NCBI RefSeq assembly: GCF_003254745.1 | Contig: NZ_QKXH01000011.1 | Location: 62,001-126,000, forward strand | From: Flavobacterium aquariorum | GTDB lineage: Bacteria > Bacteroidota > Bacteroidia > Flavobacteriales > Flavobacteriaceae | Length of the DNA stretch: 64,000 bases | Reading direction: 5' to 3' | Shown: positions 49,950 to 59,861 of the stretch, piece after piece | How the letters are laid out: each line of letters starts with the position of its first letter | Numbering within the stretch: position 1 is the first letter of the stretch | Notes under the pieces: model-generated | Database searches by the model: none | Seen by the model: the letters and a program-made list of their open reading frames with translations, nothing else | What the model was told of the DNA's origin: nothing | Program-made: the position numbers and the translations under genes

Positions 49950-51983
49950 ATGAAAGTAATGCAATTCCCACTCGCCAGAATCACGATAGCCTTTATTGCA
50001 GGCATACTGCTCGCCTATTTCGTAAAGCCAAACCCTCCGGTAGTTTTTACTTTTCTAGCTATAAGCACTATTATTTTTATCGGAACGTACTATTCAAGTA
50101 TGACAAACGTAAGATCCAAAGCGCTTTTTGGAATGGCAACCTCTTTGCTTGCCTTTACCATAGGTTTCACCACACAAACAGTCCACACCGATTCCATTCG
50201 ACAAAACAACTATACTCATTACAAAAATATCTTTGATAAAAATCACACTTTCAAACTGACATTAAGGGAGAAATTAAAATCGACCACTTTCAATGAACGT
50301 TATATTGCCATACTAAATTCGATTGACCAAGAAAAAGCATCAGGTCGAATCCTGCTCAACGTCAACAAAGACCTATCACATTCTTTTGTCATTGGCAATC
50401 AATTAAAAATCAATGCGCTCTTATACAAAAACACAGGCCAAAAAAATCCAAACCAATTTGATTACCGACAATACCTCGAAAACAAACAAATCTATGCCCA
50501 GCTCTATGCTGAACCAAATGAAATAAAGCTTAATCCTGAAATAACAAAAGACATTTGGTATTACACCGCACAATTAAGAACCCGAATTATCCAAAATTTA
50601 GAAAAAAAGAAATTCAACAATAAAGAATTGAACGTTGCTGTGGCACTGATAATGGGGCAACAGCAAGACATCGATTCCGAAATTATTCAGGATTATCAAT
50701 ATGCGGGAGCTGTCCATATCTTATCAGTTTCGGGATTGCACATTGGGTTTATATTGCTGTTTGTCACTTTCCTGCTAAAACCTTTTCCGAACACCAAAAA
50801 AGGTGCTTTTATCAAGCTGTTAATTTCACTTGCAATCTTGTTCCTTTTTGGAATCTTGGCTGGACTGGCTCCTTCGGTGGTTCGTTCCGTGACTATGTTT
50901 TCGTTTATGGCGATTGGTCAATACTTACGAAGAAGCATCAATATCTATCACACACTGCTTGTTTCCATTTTACTCATTTTACTGTTTCAGCCTTCCTTTT
51001 TATTCGACGTTGGTTTTCAGTTGAGTTATGTTGCGCTGTTTTTTATCGTTTGGCTACAGCCTTTATTCGCAAACCTTTGGCAACCAAAAAATAAAATCAT
51101 AAACTACTTTTGGGACATATTAACCGTTTCGTTTGCTGCCCAGATCGGCACTTTGCCTCTCAGTATTTATTACTTCCATCAATTTCCGGGATTGTTTTTT
51201 GTCACAAACATCATCGTCATTCCATTCCTAAGTATTATTATGGCCATTGGATGTCTGGTAATGGTCTTTGCTGCTTTTAATTGGATTCCATTATATCCTG
51301 CAAAAATTTTAGAAATAAGCATCTTTTGTTTGGACAAAATAATTGGCTTCATTGCTTCATTGGAACAATTCATCGTCAAAGACATTCCGTTAAACACCCC
51401 GCTCTTAATCAGCAGTTATCTGGTGATTATCACGGTAATCATTGTTTTTCAACAGAAACATTTTAAAAATCTAGTTTGGGTATTCATCGCGGTTATAATC
51501 TTTCAATCATCAGCAATTGCGACAAAATGGAAAGTTCAAAATCAATCAGAATTAGTTATTCTAAATACCTCAAAAAACACCCAACTCCTAGAACGTAATG
51601 GCGCTAATGCAAAATTATACGCTAATGACAGCTTTTTAAAGAATTCCAAAACCAACAAAGTGCTGTCTTCTTATCTCACAGGCAATTTCAGCAGATTAAA
51701 AGAAAAACATAAATTGAAGAACCTGATTTATTTTAAAGGAAATAAAATACTGCTAATAGACAGTTCAAAAGTATATCCAAAAAACATACACCCTGACATT
51801 TTAATAATCATACAATCACCAAAAATTAATTTTGACAGATTATTGCAAAACACAAATCCTAAACTGGTTGTGGTCGATGCATCCAATTACAAATCTTTTC
51901 TAAAAAGATGGAAAACAACTTGTTCCCAACAAAAAATCCCTTTTCACGCAACAAGTGAAAAGGGATTCTATAAAATTAATTAA
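49950..51983 (+). CDS. comEC: ComEC/Rec2-family competence membrane protein
   Basis: A 677-residue polytopic protein predicted to be the inner-membrane channel for DNA uptake. The N-terminal DUF4131 region precedes the competence domain (ALIMGQQQDIDSEIIQDYQYAGAVHILSVSGLHIGF). The C-terminal metallo-lactamase-like domain is reduced here: no HxHxDH is seen. The start at 49950 (MKVMQFPLAR) is preferred to the ATG at 49935. The last codons coincide with a terminator of the opposite-strand gene. Confidence 0.9.
   Translation: MKVMQFPLARITIAFIAGILLAYFVKPNPPVVFTFLAISTIIFIGTYYSSMTNVRSKALFGMATSLLAFTIGFTTQTVHTDSIRQNNYTHYKNIFDKNHTFKLTLREKLKSTTFNERYIAILNSIDQEKASGRILLNVNKDLSHSFVIGNQLKINALLYKNTGQKNPNQFDYRQYLENKQIYAQLYAEPNEIKLNPEITKDIWYYTAQLRTRIIQNLEKKKFNNKELNVAVALIMGQQQDIDSEIIQDYQYAGAVHILSVSGLHIGFILLFVTFLLKPFPNTKKGAFIKLLISLAILFLFGILAGLAPSVVRSVTMFSFMAIGQYLRRSINIYHTLLVSILLILLFQPSFLFDVGFQLSYVALFFIVWLQPLFANLWQPKNKIINYFWDILTVSFAAQIGTLPLSIYYFHQFPGLFFVTNIIVIPFLSIIMAIGCLVMVFAAFNWIPLYPAKILEISIFCLDKIIGFIASLEQFIVKDIPLNTPLLISSYLVIITVIIVFQQKHFKNLVWVFIAVIIFQSSAIATKWKVQNQSELVILNTSKNTQLLERNGANAKLYANDSFLKNSKTNKVLSSYLTGNFSRLKEKHKLKNLIYFKGNKILLIDSSKVYPKNIHPDILIIIQSPKINFDRLLQNTNPKLVVVDASNYKSFLKRWKTTCSQQKIPFHATSEKGFYKIN
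51930..51968 (-). terminator. Thioredoxin-gene terminator inside the comEC 3' end
   Basis: AATCCCTTTTCAC / GTGAAAAGGGATT (51935-51947 and 51955-51967), 13 perfect pairs with a 7-base loop and, on the minus strand, a U-run after it. It lies within the last codons of comEC, 25 bases past the thioredoxin-like gene's stop. Confidence 0.85.
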
Positions 51984-51992
51984 TTGTAATTC

Positions 51993-52529
51993 TTATGCTT
52001 TTTTAGATTTTTTTGCTTTTGTTGGTTCGGCACTCAATGCCGGTTTTTTCACAAATGGATCGGCTACTGCTAACCATGCAGTTGGCCCGCCAGCTACATA
52101 ACCTGTACTTCCCAAACCTTCAAAATTCACTTTCCCTTCTTTACTTACGGTTGCATTTGCAAAATAAACAGTTGGAAACCCCTGAATTCCAAACGCTTGC
52201 TGCAATTCGTTATTCTGTTTTTTAATTTCATCTGATTGAGCCGTTCTTCTAGGATAATCCAACTCCACAAGAATAACACTTTCTTTGGCCCATTTATTGA
52301 ATTCAGGTGTTTTGAGTACTTCATTTTGCAAACGAATACACCATCCACACCAATCACTTCCTGTAAAGAACAACATTAATGGTTTCTTCTCTTTATTGGA
52401 AACTGTTATAGCCTCTTTTACATCTGTGTACCATTTTAATTGCTTCGCCTGTTCGCTATCGCTCGAGCCTTGAGCCTGAGTTGCAACAGTTCCGATTAAA
52501 AACAATGTTATCAAAAATACTTTTTTCAT
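51993..52529 (-). CDS. Periplasmic thioredoxin-fold protein (CxxC)
   Basis: A 178-residue protein with a signal peptide (MKKVFLITLFLIGTVATQAQ) and a thioredoxin fold of the Thioredoxin_7/DUF255 kind. The redox motif is Cys61-Gly-Trp-Cys64 in TGSDWCGWCIRL, and the cis-proline region is FGIQGFPTVYFAN. It probably reduces or isomerises disulfides in the periplasm. The C-terminal tail is lysine-rich. Confidence 0.87.
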   Translation of the reverse strand: MKKVFLITLFLIGTVATQAQGSSDSEQAKQLKWYTDVKEAITVSNKEKKPLMLFFTGSDWCGWCIRLQNEVLKTPEFNKWAKESVILVELDYPRRTAQSDEIKKQNNELQQAFGIQGFPTVYFANATVSKEGKVNFEGLGSTGYVAGGPTAWLAVADPFVKKPALSAEPTKAKKSKKA

Positions 52530-52609
52530 TTGCTCTATTTATTATTTTTTACTTCCTAACTAATTTCTTATTTACAAATTTAAATAAAAATAATACCAAA
52601 ATTTGTCTG

Positions 52610-54121
52610 CTACTTTACTTCTTGCATTAATTTTTTTACCAATGGGGAAATAAGGATTAAAATTACGCCCGCAATCAAAGCATATATACCTAATTGTTTA
52701 TATCCGTCGGCATACACATTTAACTTTTCAAGATTGGTCGCATGTTCTGACGCTTCTGCAATATTGGCACCTAATAATCCAGCAAAATACTGACCATAAG
52801 CACTAGCCAAAAACCACATTCCCATGATTACCGCTTGCGTTTTTAACGGTGATAATTTGGTCATGGCAGACATGCCAATTGGTGACAAACAAAGTTCTCC
52901 AAAAGTGATGATGAACCAACCGAAAGTAAACAATCCCAAAGAAGTTCTTCCATCAGCTCCCGCAAAGAATTTGGTATAATAAAAAATCCAGAAACCTGCC
53001 GCCAAAAATAAAAATGCCAACCCAAATTTGATAACGGTATTGGGTTCAATTTTTCTTTTGGCCATCCATAACCAAACCAATCCCACCAAGGCAGCAAACC
53101 CAATAACGAAGAATGAATTAGCAGAATTGTTTACTCCATTTGGACTTAATTTCACTCCAAGAATAGTGTTGTTTAAATTATTCACTGCAAAAAGGCTAAG
53201 AGAACCTCCACTTTGTTCGAAAAATGCCCAAAAGAAAATGGAAAATATGATGAATATCAATGCAGCAAATAATTTCTTGTTTTCGGCAGCCGAGAAGTTT
53301 TTCATCTCATAAAGCAAATACAAAATAGAAGCCGGCCCAATGAACATCATAAAATAGTCCGTGTAAACTGTATTGGCAACCATGACAATAATTACCGGAA
53401 TAATCAATAATGAACCAACATAAGTAAGTGTTTCCATTCTTTTCCTTTTGGAACTTTCAATTTCCAACAAAGGTGAAATTCCAATAGTTCCAAGCTTTTT
53501 TTGAGTTTGCGTAAATGTCAAGAGACTAATAATCATTACAATTGCAGCAAAGCCAAAACCTACGTTCCAACGAAGATGTTCAGGAACCAAAGATTGCCAC
53601 ATCGAACCCTCGGCAACAGCAATACAAATATATCCTCCAATTAATGCTCCAAGGTTCACTCCCATATAAAAGAATGAAAAACCGGCATCCCTTCTCGGAT
53701 CACCATCTTGATAAAGTTGTCCCACCATTGATGAAATATTGGGTTTAAAAAATCCGGTTCCGACAATGGTAAATCCAATCCCAATAAAAAAGAAGTTTTT
53801 CGGGTCTATCGAAAGAATGACACTTCCAATAATCATCAATATTCCACCCCAAAACAAAGATTTTCGCAGACCCAAAATTTTGTCAGCGAACAATCCTCCA
53901 ATGAATGTAAATGCATACACCCAAGCTTGGGTAGCACCATATTGCAAATTGGCAATCCTGTCGTTCATCCCCAACTGACCTACCATAAACACAACCAACA
54001 TCCCACGCATTCCATAGAAACAAAAACGCTCCCACATTTCACTAAAAAACAAATACCACAATTGCCTAGGGTACTTCCCTTTAAAATTTTGTATTTGTTC
54101 TAAACTTAAGTTTTGTTCCAT
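52610..54121 (-). CDS. POT-family proton-coupled peptide transporter 1
   Basis: A 503-residue MFS transporter of the POT/PTR family, which imports di- and tripeptides with protons. It starts with LWYLFFSEMWERFCFYGMRGMLVVF (the ExxERFxYYG motif) and has GTGFFKPNISSMVGQLY (PTR2 signature) near residue 140. About 12-14 membrane helices are expected. A related transporter is encoded just upstream; the gap has a terminator, so each has its own transcript. Confidence 0.93.
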   Translation of the reverse strand: MEQNLSLEQIQNFKGKYPRQLWYLFFSEMWERFCFYGMRGMLVVFMVGQLGMNDRIANLQYGATQAWVYAFTFIGGLFADKILGLRKSLFWGGILMIIGSVILSIDPKNFFFIGIGFTIVGTGFFKPNISSMVGQLYQDGDPRRDAGFSFFYMGVNLGALIGGYICIAVAEGSMWQSLVPEHLRWNVGFGFAAIVMIISLLTFTQTQKKLGTIGISPLLEIESSKRKRMETLTYVGSLLIIPVIIVMVANTVYTDYFMMFIGPASILYLLYEMKNFSAAENKKLFAALIFIIFSIFFWAFFEQSGGSLSLFAVNNLNNTILGVKLSPNGVNNSANSFFVIGFAALVGLVWLWMAKRKIEPNTVIKFGLAFLFLAAGFWIFYYTKFFAGADGRTSLGLFTFGWFIITFGELCLSPIGMSAMTKLSPLKTQAVIMGMWFLASAYGQYFAGLLGANIAEASEHATNLEKLNVYADGYKQLGIYALIAGVILILISPLVKKLMQEVK

Positions 54122-54150
54122 TATAAAATATATTAAAAAGAGTTTAAATA

Positions 54151-54195
54151 AAAAAACATCATCTCCTTGACTGAATCAAAAAGATGATGTTTTTA
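54151..54195 (-). terminator. Terminator between the two peptide transporters
   Basis: AAAACATCATCT / AGATGATGTTTT with a 17-base loop and a U-rich tail on the minus strand. Confidence 0.8.
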
Positions 54196-54215
54196 GTTTA
54201 TTTTATTTTAGTAAA

Positions 54216-55892
54216 TTATCTAACACCGTGCATCATTTTTTTCAAAAATGGAGTTAGTGCAAATAAAACAATTGCTGCAATCCCAGTTAACACAACAAAT
54301 ACCATAAAAAATTCATATAAATTGTGAATTTCGAAACCAACGAAAATTGGATTATGATCCATGATTTGGTTAGCGTCTAATAATTGAGCTTGTTCTGTCG
54401 TAAGTACAATTTTCTTATCCAATACGGCCTGTAAATCAATACCTAGTTCTTTTGCTTTATTAAATTTGTCACCAGTAGCCGGCAAAATAGAACCTAATGT
54501 TCCACCTAAAGCATAACCTGATGCATTTGATAGAAAAAACACACCATATAGTAAAGATGCGAAACGTTTTGGAGATAGCTTACCAACTAATGATAATCCT
54601 ATAGGAGACAAGCACAACTCTGCACAAGTGTTTAAAAAGTATAACAAGATAAGCCACTTTACCAATAATAAACCAGAAGTTCCGATATATGAAACTTGAG
54701 TAGCAATCATAAAAAAGCTTACAGTAATCAGTACTAAGCCCATCGCTAATTTTACTGGTGATATTGGTTCTTTATCTTTTGATCTCAAATAATCCCATAA
54801 TACACTAAACGGAACGGCAAGAAAAACAACAAACATTCCATTGAAAATCTGAACCATCGAAGGCGGCATTTGCCATCCAAAGAAATTTCTGTCGGTTTGG
54901 TTATTGGCAATAAAAGTCAACGATGAACCTGCCTGCTCAAAAGCAGCCCAGAAGAAAATTATAAAAAATGAAACAATATAGATTACAATAATCCTGTCTC
55001 TTTCAATTTTAGTTAAAGACGAATCTGAAATAATTAAACCAGCCAATGCCAATCCACTTGAATAGATTAGAGTATAAATTAAATTTTGATCAAAAACATA
55101 ATGAACGACTGCACCTAAAACCAAAAATGAAATAGCTGCAGTAATTAAAGCTTTTTTAGAAAAACTCGCCGTTTGAGCTTCTCCTTCTTCAAAATCAGAT
55201 GCAATATTTTTAGATGGTAAACCACCTAATGGTCTTCCCTCTGGAGATACAACATATTTATTTTTTAAAACATAAAAAAGAATTGTTCCTAAAAGCATTG
55301 CAATCGAAGCTGCCAAGAATCCCCATTTAAAAGCATGAACATCTCTCACTCCTCCTGTATCAACAACATCTCCCAACAATGGGCAAATTGATTGACCTAA
55401 AAAAGCTCCAATATTAATCCCCATATAAAAAATAGTAAATGCCGTATCCAGTTTTGTTTTTTCTTGTTTAGGATACAAACTTCCCACCATACTTGAAATA
55501 TTTGGCTTGAAAAATCCGTTACCAAAAACAATAACTGCCAATCCGCAATACATTACGGATTTTGCTAAACCCAAATTAGCGTCAAAAATACTTCCGCTGG
55601 TAAACAATAGCAATTGTCCAATTGCCATTAATAACCCTCCTAATAAAATACAATTTCTGTTGCCTAAAAAACGATCGGCTACAAAGCCACCAAGCATGGG
55701 AGTTAAATAACAAAGACCAAGAAAACCTCCATAGATTAATGAAGCTTCTTCCTCTTTCATTAGCAAAGAGTTTACTAAAAATAAGGTTAATAAAGCCCGC
55801 ATTCCATAAAAGTTGAAACGTTCCCACATTTCGGTTCCAAATAACACCCAAAGTCCTTTTGGATGTGCTGTTTTCGATTGAGTTTCTGTCAT
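54216..55892 (-). CDS. POT-family proton-coupled peptide transporter 2
   Basis: A 558-residue relative of the transporter at 52610-54121, with LWVLFGTEMWERFNFYGMRALLTLF at the N terminus and GNGFFKPNISSMVGSLYP. It is longer than its neighbour because of an extra insertion in the middle (about residues 200-260) and near the C terminus (KAKELGIDLQAVLDKK). It begins 32 bases after the DPP-IV-type peptidase stop, so peptide release and uptake genes are together. Confidence 0.92.
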   Translation of the reverse strand: MTETQSKTAHPKGLWVLFGTEMWERFNFYGMRALLTLFLVNSLLMKEEEASLIYGGFLGLCYLTPMLGGFVADRFLGNRNCILLGGLLMAIGQLLLFTSGSIFDANLGLAKSVMYCGLAVIVFGNGFFKPNISSMVGSLYPKQEKTKLDTAFTIFYMGINIGAFLGQSICPLLGDVVDTGGVRDVHAFKWGFLAASIAMLLGTILFYVLKNKYVVSPEGRPLGGLPSKNIASDFEEGEAQTASFSKKALITAAISFLVLGAVVHYVFDQNLIYTLIYSSGLALAGLIISDSSLTKIERDRIIVIYIVSFFIIFFWAAFEQAGSSLTFIANNQTDRNFFGWQMPPSMVQIFNGMFVVFLAVPFSVLWDYLRSKDKEPISPVKLAMGLVLITVSFFMIATQVSYIGTSGLLLVKWLILLYFLNTCAELCLSPIGLSLVGKLSPKRFASLLYGVFFLSNASGYALGGTLGSILPATGDKFNKAKELGIDLQAVLDKKIVLTTEQAQLLDANQIMDHNPIFVGFEIHNLYEFFMVFVVLTGIAAIVLFALTPFLKKMMHGVR

Positions 55893-55924
55893 TTTTGTTT
55901 TTGGTATTTGTTTTGTGATTTGGT

Positions 55925-58102
55925 TTATAAATTTTCCTTGATAAAATTAGTCATTTTGGTATACAGCTGAATTCTAGTTTTTCCTCCGTAAATACCGTGA
56001 TTTTTATCTGGATATATCTGAGAATCAAATTGTTTATTGGCCTGAATTAAAGCTTCCATCATTTGCATAGAATTCTGCACATGCACATTATCGTCCCCAG
56101 AACCGTGAATCAAAAGGAATTTTCCTTTTAATTTCTCAACATGATTAATTGGTGAATTAGTATCATATCCGCTTGCATTTTCTTGTGGAGTTTGCATATA
56201 TCTTTCTGTGTAAATACTATCATAAAAACGCCAATTTGTTACCGGTGCCACTGCAATTGCCATTTTGAAAACATCGGCTCCTTGAAAAATACAGTTAGAT
56301 GCCATAAACCCTCCATAAGACCAACCAAAAATTCCAATTCTTGAAGCATCTACATAAGGATAAGACCCTATAACTTTTGCAGCATCGATTTGATCTTCAA
56401 CTTCGTATTTTCCTAATTCTTTTTGAGTTACTTTTTTGAAATCGGCACCTTTAAAACCAGTTCCTCTTCCATCGATACAAGCTACAATGTATCCTTGTTG
56501 TGCTAACATCATAAACCAATAATCATCGGCTCCGTTCCAATCGTTATTAACTTGTTGAGATCCTGGACCTGAATATTGGTACATAAAAACAGGATATTTT
56601 TTTGAAGCATCAAAATCTTTTGGTTTAATCATCCAAGCATTCAATTCGTTTCCTTTAGCGGTTTTTAAAACAAAAAACTCTTTAGACGGCAAATTGTAAC
56701 CTCCTAATTTTGCTGCAAGAGCCTGATTATTTTCGATAACCTGAATTTCTTTCCCTGTTTTTGACTCGTTTAGAGTATAGATAGTAGGCTGAGAAGCACT
56801 TGAAAAAGTATTAATGAAGAATTGGAAATTAGGACTAAAAGTCGCCGCATTTGTTCCAGTGTTTTTAGACAAACGAACTTTGTTTTTTCCGTCTAATCCT
56901 ATACGATAAACATCTCTGTTAATAGATCCATTTTCAGTAGATTGGTAAAAAATGGTTTTTGTTTTTTCGTCGAAACCGTAATATGAAGTAACCTCCCAGT
57001 TTCCTTTTGTAATTTGAGTTTTCAGTTTTCCGGTTTTATCATAAAGGTAAATATGGTTGAAACCGTCTTTTTCACTTGTCCAAATAAAACTATTATCTTT
57101 CAGGAAAGTTAGATTATCTGTGTCAATATAATCGATATATCCTTTTTCTGTTTCATTAAAAACAACTTTGGCAGCGCCAGTAGTTCCATCAACGAATAAT
57201 AAATCCAGATTATCCTGATGACGATTTACAACTTTTGCAGATAAAACATTGGCATCATTTGTCCATTCTATTCTAGGGATATAAAAATCATTATATTTTC
57301 CTAAATCCACATTTATTAAAGCTTTAGAATCTACATTATACAAATGCAATGAAACCAAAGAATTTTTTTCTCCTGCTTTAGGGTATTTAAAAGTCTCAAC
57401 TGTTGGATATAAACTTTTTTGAAAAATCGACATTGAAAATTCCGGCACTGCACTTTCATCAAAACGGATATAGGCTAATTTTTTGCTGTCTTTACTCCAG
57501 TCGAAAGCACGAACAAAAGCAAATTCTTCTTCATAAACCCAATCCGTTATTCCATTAATTATAGCATTCTTTTTTCCATCGGTAGTAACTGCAGTTGATT
57601 TTTTTGAAGCTATGTCATAAACATATAAATTGTTTTCTTTAGCATAAGCTATTTTTGTCCCATCTGGAGAAAAAGTCGGCTCTTGAACCTGGAAATCAAA
57701 AAGTTTTGTTAGGGTTTTGGCAGCTATATCATATAAAAAATAATCCGCTGTAAAAGAGTGGCGGAAAATTTTGTTTGAATGACATGCAATTAATATCTCT
57801 TTTTCTGAATCATCAAAAGTATAACTATCAATTCCGTCTGCAAGTTCTTTATAATTCTTAGTATCGATAAGGTTAGACACTTTTTTTAGGGTTGCAAAAT
57901 CATAAAGGTCGATTTGCATGCTTTTAGTTGCTCTGTCAGAATTTAATACCGTGTATTGATTGGTATTTTTCATTGATTGCAATTCGTCCATTCCTTTGGC
58001 ACGAAAAGCGCCTGTATAAATTTCATCAACGGTTATTTTTTGTTGTCCAAATACAGTAACACACAAAAAGAAAAGTAAGGCAGTAATCTTATTCGAATTC
58101 AT
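55925..58102 (-). CDS. Dipeptidyl-peptidase IV-type S9 peptidase
   Basis: A 725-residue exported serine peptidase. A signal peptide (MNSNKITALLFFLCVTVFGQ) is followed by a beta-propeller domain (to about residue 460) and an alpha/beta-hydrolase domain. The catalytic triad motifs are GWSYGGFM (Ser), GSGDDNVHVQN (Asp) and DKNHGIYGG (His). DPP-IV enzymes release Xaa-Pro dipeptides from polypeptides. The adjacent POT transporters could import the products. Confidence 0.94.
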   Translation of the reverse strand: MNSNKITALLFFLCVTVFGQQKITVDEIYTGAFRAKGMDELQSMKNTNQYTVLNSDRATKSMQIDLYDFATLKKVSNLIDTKNYKELADGIDSYTFDDSEKEILIACHSNKIFRHSFTADYFLYDIAAKTLTKLFDFQVQEPTFSPDGTKIAYAKENNLYVYDIASKKSTAVTTDGKKNAIINGITDWVYEEEFAFVRAFDWSKDSKKLAYIRFDESAVPEFSMSIFQKSLYPTVETFKYPKAGEKNSLVSLHLYNVDSKALINVDLGKYNDFYIPRIEWTNDANVLSAKVVNRHQDNLDLLFVDGTTGAAKVVFNETEKGYIDYIDTDNLTFLKDNSFIWTSEKDGFNHIYLYDKTGKLKTQITKGNWEVTSYYGFDEKTKTIFYQSTENGSINRDVYRIGLDGKNKVRLSKNTGTNAATFSPNFQFFINTFSSASQPTIYTLNESKTGKEIQVIENNQALAAKLGGYNLPSKEFFVLKTAKGNELNAWMIKPKDFDASKKYPVFMYQYSGPGSQQVNNDWNGADDYWFMMLAQQGYIVACIDGRGTGFKGADFKKVTQKELGKYEVEDQIDAAKVIGSYPYVDASRIGIFGWSYGGFMASNCIFQGADVFKMAIAVAPVTNWRFYDSIYTERYMQTPQENASGYDTNSPINHVEKLKGKFLLIHGSGDDNVHVQNSMQMMEALIQANKQFDSQIYPDKNHGIYGGKTRIQLYTKMTNFIKENL

Positions 58103-58462
58103 ATTTAGGTAAATTTATTTCCTTTTGGAACATGTAATTTATATATCATAATTAGTATTTCTACTAATTTAATGTCATACCCGTTACATAATATGGATTA
58201 AGTTATAAAAGCGACAATTTTAGTGAAAATTTTATAAATAAAACACTTTTGCCTTGTTAAATGTTATAAAAAATTATTTTTAACAATTTTATTGAATATT
58301 TTTACAGTAATCAAGCAAAGCACAATCATTCTTTCCATTGATTTTGTAGTATTTAATACTTTACAACAAATACAAAATTTCTTATTGTATAACTCCATTC
58401 TATATTAAATCTCAAAAAGTCAATTCTCTATAAATGAATCGAATTCGAAATACAGACTCATT

Positions 58463-58497
58463 TTGAAAAAAGCAATAAAATGGAATGTGTATCTTTG
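58463..58497 (+). promoter_or_regulatory. Promoter of the mevalonate genes
   Basis: TTG at 58463-58465 and TATCTTTG at 58490-58497 with 24 bases between; the -7 matches well, the spacing is a little long. It lies in the 416-base gap between divergent genes; nothing else stands out in that gap. Confidence 0.5.
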
Positions 58498-58518
58498 CGA
58501 CAATTATAATTTATACCT

Positions 58519-59835
58519 ATGAACAACGCTGTTGCTGGATTTTCTAAATTATCCAAAGAAGAAAAAATAAACTGGATTGCCAATCACTATTTTTCAACTC
58601 CAAGTGAAGCCATAGCACTGCTTAAAAACTACTGGAATTCTGACGAAAAAATTCAAAAGCTACATGATGAATTCATAGAAAATACAATTTCAAATTTTTA
58701 TATTCCCCTGGGTGTTGCCCCCAATTTCCTTATTAATGGCAAATATAGCACCATTCCAATGGCCATTGAAGAAAGCTCTGTTGTTGCAGCAGCATCGAAA
58801 GCGGCTAAATTTTGGTCCACGCGAGGCGGATTTAAGACAACTGTTATCAATACAGAAAAAATTGGACAGGTACATTTTATCTACAAAGGCGATGAATCCA
58901 AACTGACTTCATTCTTTGCTCAATTAAAATCCAAATTGTTTACAATAACAGAACATTTGACCAAAAATATGCAGAAAAGAGGTGGGGGAATTTTGGATAT
59001 AGTTCTAAAAGACAAAACCGATTTACTCCCGAACTACCATCAGCTCCACGTTACTTTTGAAACGGTCGACAGTATGGGCGCTAATTTCATTAACTCCTGC
59101 CTGGAACAATTTGCACAAACACTGCAGGAAGAGGCGCTATCCTGTGCATTATTTTCGGAAGAAGAAAAAAACTTGCAGGTGGTGATGAGTATTCTTTCCA
59201 ATTATGTCCCAAATTGTATCGTAAGAGCAGAAGTTTCCTGCCCAATAGAAGATTTGGCTGAGAAACATATTGAAAATCCACACGAGTTTACCGCCAAATT
59301 TATACAGGCTGTTCAAATTGCCGAAGTGGAGCCTTTCCGTGCTGTGACCCATAACAAAGGAATCATGAACGGAATCGATGCTGTTGTTCTCGCAACAGGA
59401 AACGATTTTAGAGCCGTAGAAGCAGGTGTTCATGCCTATGCTTCGCGAGACGGACAATATTCGAGTTTATCTCATGCCAAAACAGAAAACGGAGTCTTTA
59501 GTTTTTGGTTGGAAATTCCTTTGGCTTTAGGGACGGTTGGTGGATTGACATCACTTCATCCTTTGGTGAAATTATCATTGGAAATGCTTGAAAAACCATC
59601 AGCCAAAGAATTAATGCAAATTGTCGCGGTTGCCGGATTGGCACAGAATTTTGCCGCATTGCGATCATTGACTACAACCGGAATTCAGGAAGGGCACATG
59701 AAAATGCATTTGAACAACATCCTGAATCAGTTTGAAGCCAATGATGAAGAACGTCATTTGATCAAAAAACACTTTAAGCACCATGTTGTTTCTCATAGCG
59801 CTGTAGTTGATTTTATTGAATATTTAAGAAAATAA
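58519..59835 (+). CDS. Hydroxymethylglutaryl-CoA reductase (class II)
   Basis: A 438-residue enzyme that interconverts HMG-CoA and mevalonate. Visible are KLSKEEKINWI at the start, the substrate motif PLGVAPNFLINGKYSTIPMAIEESSVVAAAS (catalytic glutamate in EESS), DSMGANFINSC and ATGNDFRAVEAG (catalytic aspartate). The class II, so-called degradative, form is used for isoprenoid synthesis in many bacteria. The GHMP kinase gene follows after 26 bases, and the two form an operon. Confidence 0.94.
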   Translation: MNNAVAGFSKLSKEEKINWIANHYFSTPSEAIALLKNYWNSDEKIQKLHDEFIENTISNFYIPLGVAPNFLINGKYSTIPMAIEESSVVAAASKAAKFWSTRGGFKTTVINTEKIGQVHFIYKGDESKLTSFFAQLKSKLFTITEHLTKNMQKRGGGILDIVLKDKTDLLPNYHQLHVTFETVDSMGANFINSCLEQFAQTLQEEALSCALFSEEEKNLQVVMSILSNYVPNCIVRAEVSCPIEDLAEKHIENPHEFTAKFIQAVQIAEVEPFRAVTHNKGIMNGIDAVVLATGNDFRAVEAGVHAYASRDGQYSSLSHAKTENGVFSFWLEIPLALGTVGGLTSLHPLVKLSLEMLEKPSAKELMQIVAVAGLAQNFAALRSLTTTGIQEGHMKMHLNNILNQFEANDEERHLIKKHFKHHVVSHSAVVDFIEYLRK

Positions 59836-59861
59836 TTCGCCTTAAACTTTGACAAAGTTAT

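Noticed and set aside
49781-50236. 151-codon plus-strand ORF overlapping the start of comEC
   Set aside because: Its first part reads through the hairpin element and the rest is another frame of comEC; composition (many Tyr, His, Phe) is that of a shadow frame.
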